From assembly GCA_023362775.1 (NCBI GenBank), contig JALMGJ010000001.1:89716501-89780500 (forward strand): DNA of 64,000 bases, read 5' to 3'. The notes below the pieces were generated by a model that was given only the letters and a program-made list of their open reading frames with translations, was not told the origin of the DNA and did no database searches. Shown here piece by piece: positions 56,654-64,000 of this stretch. The position numbers and the translations under genes were made by a program. The DNA is from Charina bottae (taxonomy: Eukaryota; Chordata; Lepidosauria; Squamata; Charinaidae). Position 1 is the first letter of the stretch; each line of letters begins with the position of its first letter.

Positions 56654-56856
56654 CAGAGCTTTCCAAACTTTTCATGTTGGTGACACACTTTTTAGACATG
56701 CATCATTTCGCGACACACTCTTACAGCAGGGCACAAGGCAGGCACTAGGACCTGCGCGGAATCCTGGCAGGGCTCGGAGGCAGCAGCAGCCACGACACAC
56801 CCAGACACTGCAGCCGACACACTAACGTGTCGCGACACACAGTTTGGAAAGCTCCG
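56654..56856 (-). mobile_element. hAT-type MITE, subfamily B, inside L1 derivative
   Basis: The left end is CAGAGCTTTCCAAACTTTTC and the right end CACAGTTTGGAAAGCTCCG. The duplications are TCTTAGGA and TCCTAGGA (56646-56653, 56857-56864), 7 of 8. It carries one GGTCCTAGTGCCTGCCTTGT unit (reverse). Confidence 0.92.
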
Positions 56857-56994
56857 TCCTAGGAGCTTAACCAACGAAAGTTGAAGATATGAAAGAATTC
56901 TGAAATGTGTTTACATAAGCCAGGGGTCGGCAAACTTTTTTTGCCGGGAGCCATTTTGACATGCTTGTGCACATTTTGAAGTGCTCGAGAGCCA

Positions 56995-57085
56995 GGGGGC
57001 GGGGTTTGCGGGCGGGGGCCAATCGCGTGGAAGGGGGCGGGGTTTGCGGGCGGGAGCCAATCGCGTGGAAGGGGGCGGGGGAGGT
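56995..57085 (+). repeat. Tandem GC-box/CCAAT units
   Basis: GGGGGCGGGGTTTGCGGGCG followed by GGAGCCAATCGCGTGGAA occurs twice with a period of about 37 bp, plus a third GGGGGCGGGG. The same unit, with GCAGGCGGGAGCCAAT, occurs at 9905-9985. The combination resembles promoter-proximal Sp1 and NF-Y sites. Activity is not shown. Confidence 0.7.
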
Positions 57086-57170
57086 TTGGAAGAAGAAGGG
57101 AAAGAGAGGCTCGACTGCTCCAGTCGCTTCTCTTCCGGAGCCGCTCACGCCCCCAGTCCAGGCAAAGTAA

Positions 57171-57624
57171 ACCTCCCCTCCCCACATGCACACGCTGCCC
57201 TGGGGTGGAAATTCTCCCCGCAGAACAGCTGAGCGCCGCTTGCGGCAGCCTCCCTGCCTAAACTGAGGGCATTTTCGGGGTCCCCGGAGCCTGCCCTTTC
57301 GAAGGGGCAGCACTGCTTCTGCTGCTGCCGCTGCCCCTTCGAACGGGCAGGCTCCGGGGACCCCGAAAATGCCCTCGGTTCTGGCAGGAAGGGAAAAACC
57401 TCCCCTCCCCACATGCACATGCTGCCCTGGGGTGGCAATTCTCCCCGCAGAACAGCTGAGCGCCGCCTCCGGCAGCCTCCCTGCCTAAACTGAGGGCATT
57501 TTCGGGGTCCCCGGAGCCTGCCCTTTCGAAGGGGCAGCACTGCTGCTGCTGCTGCCGCTGCCCCTTCAAAAGGGCAGGCTCCGGGGACCCCGAAAATGCC
57601 CTCGGTTCCGGCAGGGAGGCAAAA
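57171..57624. repeat. 227-bp tandem duplication with two hairpins
   Basis: ACCTCCCCTCCCCACATGCA starts at both 57171 and 57398, and each unit continues with only a few differences. In each unit, 46-bp arms are near-perfect reverse complements: 57265-57310 with 57331-57376, and 57492-57537 with 57558-57603, each with a loop of 20 bases rich in GCTGCT. Confidence 0.93.
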
Positions 57625-58680
57625 ATCGCGCGTGCAGGCTGCCGGGCTTCCCGACGCACAGCTGATTGGCGTGGAGAATTTCCACTCCGGGTGGCCTGGC
57701 AGCGCGTGCGCATGCAATTTTCACCTCCCTGCCAGAACCGAGGGCATTTTCATCAGCGCTTCCGGCTTGTCACGCGACACACTTGGGGGCCCCCGGTGAC
57801 ACAGTATTGGAAAGCCCTGGGTTAAGGCGATGGGCAAGTGCTCGTCGTCAAGATGGCTGCCGGAGACGGAGGCTTCCAAACTCTCGCGAGACTGTGTGAA
57901 GCCCGTCCCCGGAGGAAAAAGAGAGGCTGGGCCTAGGTTTCCAGGGGTATGCCCACAGCAACGCCTGCCTGCGGAAGAGCCACACTCAAGGGGCCAAAGA
58001 GCCGCATTTGGCTCGCAAGCCGCCATTTCCGACCCTTGACATAAGCGAAAGTGAGATATGCAGACAGTTCCCCAGGAAAAGTAGAAGCAGAAAACTGAAA
58101 GTTCAAAACAGCCGATTCAATGTGTAGGAAAATGCTAATATCTTCAAATTTAGTACAAAAATAATAACAGGGAGACAATTATTTACTCTCAATCCTCCTT
58201 AATATTTGGATGATGGAAAACAAAGTCCAAAACTTAAAAAGAATTTTTTTAAAAAATTGATCCCAAAAATAACGATAAGCACCAAGAGAACTCGCTTCTC
58301 CTTGCTGTAGAAAGCCTCTCTTAGGGTACGTGTACTTAAAAGAAATATAAATTGGGTGATTTAGAAACGGGGTGGCCGGTCTTAGTGTCCCTTTAAGGCT
58401 ACAGCGCGGTTTAGAAATGGTGACATCCCAGCCTCCCGGCTAGCTCTTACCAGTCAAACGTGAACGCTGTTTGCGATCTTCTGGCTGCAAGCAGCCATCC
58501 AGAGGACAGATGGGATGATTCCAGGTGTTTTCCTTTTTCCGGAAAAACACTCCTGGGCTTCAGGAAAAACCTACCTGAGCCCGAAAAAACTGCCGCATTG
58601 TCAGTTCTGCCCGCTGAGCCCGAGGGCACAGCTGTTCAGTCTGCCATGTCCCTACCGGAAGTCCCACCACAATCAATTCT

Positions 58681-59860
58681 GAATACTTGACTACAATCCG
58701 GTATGTACAGTAGATGACACCTTTGTCATAATAAAAAAGGAACAACTAGAGGAAACACATGAAACTATCAACAACATCTTCAATGGAATAAAATTCACAA
58801 GAGAAGAAGAAAACAACAACATACTACCCTTCTTGGACATCCTCATCAGTAGAGGAAATGATGGCAAGCTAGAAACACAAGTCTACCGGAAATCTACCCA
58901 CACTAACCAAGTGCTCCATTGCCAAAGCAACAACCCAACCTCCCACAAGAGAAGCTGTGTAAGAACATTATTCAGACGAGCACCAACGCACTGCAGCAAC
59001 CCAGAACACTAGAAAAAGGAAACAGATACAGTATCTTCCAGCAAAATGGATACCCACTCAACTTTATCAAAAAGTGCCTGACCACTCAACCCACTACAAC
59101 ACAACCGAAACTATAAAAAGGATAACACTACCATACATCAGAAACATCTCAGAAACTACCAACAGACTCTTACAACCACACAGCATCACCATAGCACATA
59201 AACCAAGCAAAACCCTTCAAAACATCTTAAGTAACTGAAAAGACCCAGTAGCCCAAGAAGAAAAAACAGGAGTTATCTACAACATACAGTGTAAGGACTG
59301 TAGCAGCCACTATGTAGGACAGATGGGCAGAAGACTAGCAGAGCGCATCCACAAACACCAACTAGCAGTCAGAAGACATGATGAAAACTTCTTAATCTCA
59401 CAATACATGGACTGACTCAACCATACTTTCAACTGGGAAACTGTGAGCATCTTAAACCAAGCCAAATCCAAAAACGTTAGAGAATTCCTGGAAGCTTGGC
59501 ATTCAAAAGAGACAATAGAAAAGCCAAAAGACCAGAACACTTCCTCCAGCAATCAACACCCAGATATGCAAAGATTAACACCAAGATTAACACTAGAGGA
59601 ACAATCAAACAGTACATTATACCTTAATCAAGGAACTATTAACTTAGTCAATCAACCAAACAGCAAACAACAGCCCAATCAAGGAACTACTAAGGAGAGA
59701 ATACCACCTCCACCAACACAAGCAGGACAAGCCGTAATATAAACAGAAAGCAAGTTCCACTCCCTTTTCGCACTGAAGATGTTGCCTAGTCTGGCAATGA
59801 AACGTCTGCAAGAAAACAACAAGGCTCGGAGAACACCAAGGACTCCATAATACACTTATT
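58681..59860 (+). pseudogene. Penelope-like element: RT C-terminal part plus GIY-YIG endonuclease
   Basis: From the left edge the plus strand reads IRYV, a 5-base slip, then DDTFVIIKKEQLEETHETIN, FTREEENNNILPFLDILISR, ETQVYRKSTHTNQVLHC and NNPTSHKRSCVRTLF. This contains the YVDDTFVI catalytic box and the FLDILI and YRKxTHT boxes of Penelope-like reverse transcriptases. Near 59270 comes GVIYNIQCKDCSSHYVGQMG then RRLAERIHKHQLAVRRHDE, a GIY-YIG type endonuclease (the YN...YVGQ layout with a downstream R and H), and later NWETVSILNQAKSKNVREFL. Several stops and shifts disable it. The 3' end (59745-59860) carries a hammerhead-like motif and GAACACCAAGGACTCC. The 5' end stops at the L1-derivative duplication. 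Confidence 0.93.
59773..59806 (+). ncRNA. Hammerhead-ribozyme-like motif in Penelope 3' end
   Basis: It reads CTGAAGA, then T, then GTTGCC-TAGTCT-GGCAAT (a 6-bp stem with one G-U pair), then GAAAC and GTC. Flanking GCA and TGC can pair as the start of stem I. The core CTGATGA is changed to CTGAAGA here, so self-cleavage is doubtful in this copy. Hammerhead motifs in Penelope terminal repeats are known. The assignment for this copy is by pattern only. Confidence 0.6.
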
Positions 59861-60349
59861 GTATAGCCTTTATGGATGACCGCCCATTTCAGCAGATGCG
59901 TTGAAACTTGCTTTTACCACAAGAGACTAACATAACTACCCCTGTGGAAATATTTTGGAAGGATCTTTAAAGACATGTTATCCCTCCATGCAGATTGGGA
60001 TGATGGAAAAGCCCAAATTATTTTTAAAAAGCACAGACAAAATTCTTCACAGAATTAAACAACTGTTTCAAATATTTGCCCCAAACTATTCATTCCCTTT
60101 TTCAGGATTCATTTAGCTTCACAATTCTGTGTCAATCAGCCAGGCTACTAAGCCACTCTCTGGAGGAGATTTTCATTAGGAATTATTTCTAAAAATGAAG
60201 ATTTGCATTTCAAAATCAGCCCTCCTTCTCTTTGTTTCTTTTTAAATCAGTTTACCCAGCTAGACAGCAACCAAAACTTCTAATACACTCTTTATCTGCA
60301 CAACTACAGATAGGGCTGTTAGGTGTGCTCCATCACCACTGTCTCCACC
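59861..60349. other. Unassigned DNA
   Basis: At 59870-59950 the words CATTTCAGCAGATGCGTTGA and ACCACAAGAGACTAACATAA resemble the repeat noted at 27905. The rest has nothing nameable. Confidence 0.4.
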
Positions 60350-60359
60350 GTATGTAAGT

Positions 60360-60415
60360 ATCTTTTGAGGGAGATGGGCGGTGACAAAATTTGATAAATA
60401 AATAAATAAATAAAA
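60360..60415 (+). mobile_element. L2-like 3' tail
   Basis: TTTTGAGGGAGATGGGCGGT then GACAAAATTTGATAAATAAA. Nearly identical to 11935-11985. Confidence 0.6.
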
Positions 60416-61204
60416 TATTCATTTATTTAGCTTGCCACAACGTAGAGATTATCAGCAAGTTACAACCATAACAAGAAAACATTCATGGTACAATTATGAT
60501 TACATAACAATAAGCAAAAGAATCTAAAAAACTGAATCACAGATACAATTATAAAACAAACAACCAAAAAGCAATAAAAATAAGTAGTAGCATCTATTTA
60601 TCAAGTAGTGGCATCTATCAATCAAAGGCTCTCTTAAGCATGTCTGCTTTTAATGATTTCCTGAAGCCTAACAAGGTAGGAGCACCAGCAGACTGCCAGG
60701 GAGATCAGTCAATCTGTCTAAAGAACAAGCCCCAGAAATCATCAAGAAACAGGGTTGAAACAATTCAGTATGACTACAATTACTGTACAGTAACATATCA
60801 CTATGTGATCATTATAACTTGGAAAGGCATCCCACCACTCCAGGCCACATTGCTTTGCCTCTTCTTTTCTTATCCTTCCCAGTTTCCTTGATCAACTGCT
60901 GGAATTTGTGTTTTAAATTCCTGGTGAGTGAGGGTTGCCTTTATCACTCAATCCACTGCATAAAAACCAATAGCACCATTTCATAGCTAATAACAATCTG
61001 CTGCATCTCCCAATCTGAGTAGTCAGCAGAGACATATCCACAGAATTAATGCAATGGGAGAAATGGCAAAGTAGAACATGAAATAGCAATATCCTGTGGG
61101 TGAAAATCAATGTACAGATGTTGCAAATAAAGTCTTGATAAAAGAAAAAATTCAGAACAATCTGGAAAAAAAAGGCCACCATAGTAAATTTTTTCAGAGT
61201 GAGA
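60416..61204. other. Unassigned DNA with possible old repeat
   Basis: At 60630-60730 the wording TTTTAATGATTTCCTGAAGC then ACTGCCAGGGAGATCAGT is like decayed L2-associated repeats. No gene is seen. Confidence 0.4.
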
Positions 61205-61430
61205 GCACGAGCCAGTTTGGTGTAGTGGTTAAGGCAACAGGCTAGAAACTGGGAGACCATGAGTTCTAGTCCCGCCTTAGGCACAAAGCCAGCTGGGTGA
61301 CCTTGGGCCAGTCATTTTCTCTCAGCCCTAGGAAGGAGGCAATGGCAAACCACTTCTGAAAAAGCTGCCAAGAAAACTGCAGGGACTTGTCCAGGCAGTC
61401 CCTGAGAATCGGACACGATTGAATGGATAT
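61205..61430 (+). mobile_element. CORE-SINE, tail type 2 (BovB-like end)
   Basis: The head is GAGCCAGTTTGGTGTAGTGG with B-box-like GAGTTCTAGTCCCGCC and CORE segment GGTGACCTTGGGCCAGTCAT. The tail runs GGCAAACCACTTCTG, AAGAAAACTGCAGGGACTTG, GAGAATCGGACACGATTGAA. It matches 38005-38270 along its whole length. Confidence 0.94.
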
Positions 61431-61456
61431 TTATATCATATCATATCATATCATAT

Positions 61457-61503
<47 letters not shown>
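61431..61503. repeat. (ATATC)n then (AT)n microsatellite
   Basis: About five ATATC units, then about 21 AT units, grown from the SINE tail. Confidence 0.95.
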
Positions 61504-61506
<3 letters not shown>

Positions 61507-61544
61507 CAATATATAATATTATATAATATATTATATAAATAACA

Positions 61545-62700
61545 TTTTAATGAAAATTTTAAAGACAAGAATAAGACTAATGCAAACTAAATTAGAGCGA
61601 AAAAGAAAAGAGAAAAAGGAAAACATGAAAGAAAAAACTAAAAATGCAAAAAGAAAAAGAGTAACAGAAAAATAGAAAAGAAAGAAAAAAGATAAAGAAG
61701 TGGCTTCCAATCTTCTTTACAGCAGTTATAAGTACAACTATAAATTGACCTCTCTGTCTAAAGTTACATTGTGGTTCTCTTCTTTCTATAATCTATCCTG
61801 TCTAATCATCAAAACCATAAAACATAAGTTCATTTTCTTCTTTTTTATGCAAAAAGTCCATAAAGGGTTTCCAGTCACCAATAACCGTAGATATTGTCTT
61901 TTCTCTAATCAAACAAGTCAGTTTGGCCATTTCTGTCATCTTCACCAACCATTCCTCTGTTGTAGGTATTGCCAAATCTTTCCATCTTTGTGTGTACAAT
62001 AATCTTGCTGCAGTTGTCATATATAAAAACAATGTTCCATTACTTTTTTCCAAGTGCTTATCCATCAGTCCCAAGAGGAAAAGTTCTGGTTTCAGTTGAA
62101 TGTTAATCTTTAAAATCCTCTGAATCACTATAGCTATTTGAACCCAAAACTTTCTAGCTTTTTTGCAGTCCAAGAATGATAAAATGACCCTTCTTGTTGT
62201 TCGCATTTCCAACGTAAATTTGAAGTACCTTTATTCATTCTAGATAATTTTTCTGGTGTCATATACCAACGGTACATCACTGTATAAAAATTCTCTTTAA
62301 GATTATAATATAGTGTAAATTTCAGTCCTCGCACCCTCGTGCATCTTCCCCGACCCGCGCTGCATCCCCGCACACCCTCCCCAATCATGCCACACCCTCT
62401 GATGAAAGCTTTGCTTGCACCCCAAACCATTCTTACAGCTGTACCTTTATTAAGATAACTTTCAAAAATCTCTTCTAATTTCTGTTTACAGTCCTCCACT
62501 ATTGCTTCTTTCTGTAACAGCATTTCATTTAACCTCCATCTGAAAGAACTGAGTTTCCATTTAAAACAAGCTCTAAATTGTTCATCAAATAAAAAAAAAC
62601 TTTTTGTAGTTTACCTTGTGTAATTTTAATATTTTTCTCAGAAGTTCTGTCTACTTGTGGGGAGGTCACTCCATTCCAATCTCCCATTAAACATCAATTT
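61545..62700 (-). pseudogene. L1 LINE with internal deletion (endonuclease joined to C-terminus)
   Basis: The minus-strand 3' UTR lies at 61545-61800. The ORF2 C-terminus (62212-61802) reads ILKINIQLKPELFLLGLMDK, ARLLYTQRWKDLAIPTTEEW and LTCLIREKTISTVIGDWKPF. The zinc-knuckle segment is diverged. Further up, near 62330, the frame jumps to RLNEMLLQKEAIVEDCKQKL, RMVWGASKAFIRG and, still further, LMSDWNGVTSPQVDRTS and KITQGKLQK. These are the L1 endonuclease region (GDFN-type box) and the segment just after it. The whole RT domain is missing. A GC-rich filler of about 60 bases lies at the join (62325-62390). Confidence 0.87.
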
Positions 62701-62715
62701 TCATAATTACTAGAA

Positions 62716-63142
62716 TTGAGAGAGAAAGAATTCTGCTTGAGATTCAGAGAGATTCCAGCAGATTTTGGTGAAGATAGTAGAGAAAAGGTTATCAAAGCCT
62801 TATCAAATTTTTTGGAATGGGATGAAGAGGCAGAAAAAGTTTATAGAATAAATACGAGATTTGCAAAATTAAGAAATGTTCCATGGGATGTCCTCGTGCA
62901 ATTTGTCCAGAAGAAGACAAGAGACTACATTCTGCAGCAGCATTTTAATACAAGATTGAAGATTGATAATACAGATATAATTGTGCTTAAAGAAATTCTG
63001 ATTACTATATTGCATAAAAGAAAAGAGTACTTCTTTCTGACTGATAGATTTAAACAGAAAAAGATTTCATTTTGGTTGCTGTTATTTCCGATAATGATTC
63101 ATAATCTAAGGAAATCAGAAACTGTAAAACTGAGGGCTGAGT
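62716..63142 (+). pseudogene. L1 ORF1 fragment, inverted relative to adjacent ORF2
   Basis: An open plus-strand frame of 142 codons reads LRFREIPADFGEDSREKVIK, then FLEWDEEAEKVYRINTRFAK, VPWDVLVQFVQKKTRDYILQ and LKIDNTDIIVLKEI, then KRKEYFFLTDRFKQKKISF. This is the central RRM-like domain and the start of the C-terminal domain of L1 ORF1p, the RNA-binding chaperone. The coiled coil and the end of the C-terminal domain are missing. The frame is still open, so decay is modest. It faces the opposite way to the L1 ORF2 segment immediately to its left. Confidence 0.9.
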
Positions 63143-63537
63143 AGAACCATCCAAAGATGAAAGCTCTCAAATTAAGTAAATTCCATTATCATTCTGCATT
63201 TTTTCAGACTTTTGCTCTACCTGCTCTATATCTCTGATGTCCTCCTGTATCTAGGCAGCACAGTACAAGTTTTCCATTATTTCTTCCCCTCTCAAAAAAG
63301 TTGTCCGACATCTCTTTTGCAATGAAATGTTCAATAGTGCACAGACTGTTGGCACCATCTTTTCGCTGCCAAGACAATTTGGCTGTACAGAGCTGAATTC
63401 TGAAGGAAGGTAACAGCAACTGCTAGAATGAAGTAGATCAAAACAAAAGCAGAACTCTGCAAGACTTCACAGAAGGCAGAGCCTTTCAGCACTGTGCGCT
63501 TGAAGATGAGGCTGCTAAAGTAAGAGGAGTCAAAATG
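63143..63537. other. Unassigned DNA
   Basis: No gene or nameable repeat. Confidence 0.4.
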
Positions 63538-63577
63538 TATGCGCGCACACATGCGCGCGCGCACACACATACACACA
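63538..63577. repeat. (CA/CG)n alternating purine-pyrimidine microsatellite
   Basis: GCGCGCACACATGCGCGCGC then GCACACACATACACACA. Such tracts can adopt left-handed DNA. No gene context is seen. Confidence 0.9.
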
Positions 63578-64000
63578 ATATTACAGTAAATACAAGATAA
63601 ATTAGTCATTACGCCTACACAAGGCTTCTTGCTGAATGCAGCATTCCCCAGTCTGGGGCCTTTGGCTGTCATCACAATTGCTGAATCCATTCATTTAATA
63701 TTGATTTAATCCAGCAGTGAAGACAGTCTATGATAATAAAGTATTGGATAAGACCTAAGAAAGATACAAGACAAAGCTTCAGACTCAGAGGAGCATTATA
63801 ACATAAAGTACTGGGGAGGCTAGATTCATCTGATTAAAGTCTAGGTCAGTCAATTTAACAATATAAGGCTGTGCTCCTTTTTTCAGAATGTCATACTGAG
63901 TTTAGTGGAACTTATTATCTAACAAGTGTGTTTAGTACAGTTTAAAATCTTTCAGCTAAAGTCTCCAGATTATACATTTAAAATATTGATATTATAATAC
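63578..64000. other. Unassigned DNA
   Basis: No gene or nameable repeat to the end of the window. Confidence 0.4.

Larger units (their letters stand above)
56921..58038. mobile_element. hAT non-autonomous element with tandem hairpins
   Basis: The ends are CAGGGGTCGGCAAACTTTTT and, reverse-complemented, CAAGGGTCGGAAATGGCGGC. A perfect 8-bp duplication ACATAAGC lies at 56913-56920 and 58039-58046. The termini resemble Charlie-type hAT ends (CAGGGGTCGGCAA). The 1.1-kb interior has no transposase. It contains two GC-box/CCAAT units (56995-57085), a 227-bp tandem duplication, two long hairpins, and a stretch near 57747-57822 resembling one half of the CAGAGCTTTCC MITE family. The long frames of 100-190 codons crossing it on minus are artefacts of GC-rich duplicated DNA. 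Confidence 0.9.
55558..58666 (-). mobile_element. L1-derived non-autonomous element, ORF1 only, with 14-bp TSD
   Basis: A perfect 14-bp duplication CCACAATCAATTCT flanks this whole block (55544-55557 and 58667-58680). Read on minus from 58666 it starts GTGGGACTTCCGG or just inside that, then a GC-rich 5' UTR-like part with GGGACATGGCAGACTGAACA. After the hAT insertion at 56921-58038 comes an ORF1-like coding part, itself cut by a MITE at 56654-56856. The coding part (56534-56151) reads VDETEEFNSNRNVSSKSEI, VELKKLKGEIKLQAISEIDL and FLRGAVGLFDFFKKKALCTL, rich in charged heptad-like residues. It passes directly into an L1 3' UTR resembling those at 24951 and 61545 and ends with AATAAA and A-rich sequence. 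No reverse transcriptase or endonuclease is present. Without insertions it is about 1.8 kb. Confidence 0.75.

Noticed and set aside
56867..57717. Long reverse-strand frames of 110-190 codons, proline-, arginine- and glycine-rich
   Set aside because: They run across a GC-rich hAT element with tandem duplications and hairpins. Overlapping frames are open on both strands, and no domain is seen.

Overview
This is nuclear genomic DNA from a squamate reptile (lizard or snake). The evidence is the repeat content. Sauria-type SINEs have a reversed tRNA-like B box and a BovB-like 3' tail. BovB (RTE) LINE 3' ends encode a recognisable ORF2 C-terminus. MIR-like CORE-SINEs, L2, CR1-like and several L1 fragments, a Penelope-like element with a GIY-YIG domain, and many small hAT-type elements with 8-bp target duplications complete the picture. 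The background is AT-rich, and the GC-rich islands are mostly hAT elements. I found no convincing host protein-coding gene, tRNA or rRNA gene. The window looks intergenic or intronic. Species and locus cannot be stated from the sequence alone.

Layout. 0-10 kb: a Sauria SINE with perfect duplications, CORE-SINEs, hAT MITEs at 2600, 4399 and 7408, a BovB 3' end at 6291, a reverse-strand L1 ORF2 fragment at 8.0-9.2 kb, and a compound TTCC/TATC microsatellite. 9.7-20 kb: an 8-bp-TSD element with GC-box/CCAAT repeats, two BovB copies, a Tigger-like MITE, two Sauria SINEs and long repeat-poor stretches. 20.8-26.7 kb: an L2 copy broken by a SINE and by a solo LTR (5-bp duplication), an L1 copy (16-bp duplication) holding a hAT MITE, and one small unrecognised ORF. 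28.7-32.2 kb is the emptiest stretch and the best place to look for conserved non-coding DNA. 32-43 kb: MITEs, L1 fragments on both strands, a CR1-like fragment and two Penelope terminal pieces with hammerhead-like motifs. 43-47.7 kb: an L2 endonuclease/reverse transcriptase copy interrupted by a MITE, followed by a decayed L1. 48-55 kb: MITE- and SINE-rich DNA.

55.5-60 kb is the most structured region. A reverse-strand L1 derivative carries a 5' UTR-like part, an ORF1-like part and a 3' UTR but no ORF2. It is flanked by a 14-bp duplication and contains two hAT elements, one of which has two 46-bp-arm hairpins in a 227-bp tandem repeat. A Penelope-like element follows directly. 61.5-63.1 kb holds an L1 whose ORF1 segment is inverted relative to its ORF2 segment.

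The parts do not form an operon or pathway. What the window records is a chronology of nested insertions: L2 and L1 copies are the hosts, and hAT MITEs, SINEs and one LTR are the later arrivals.
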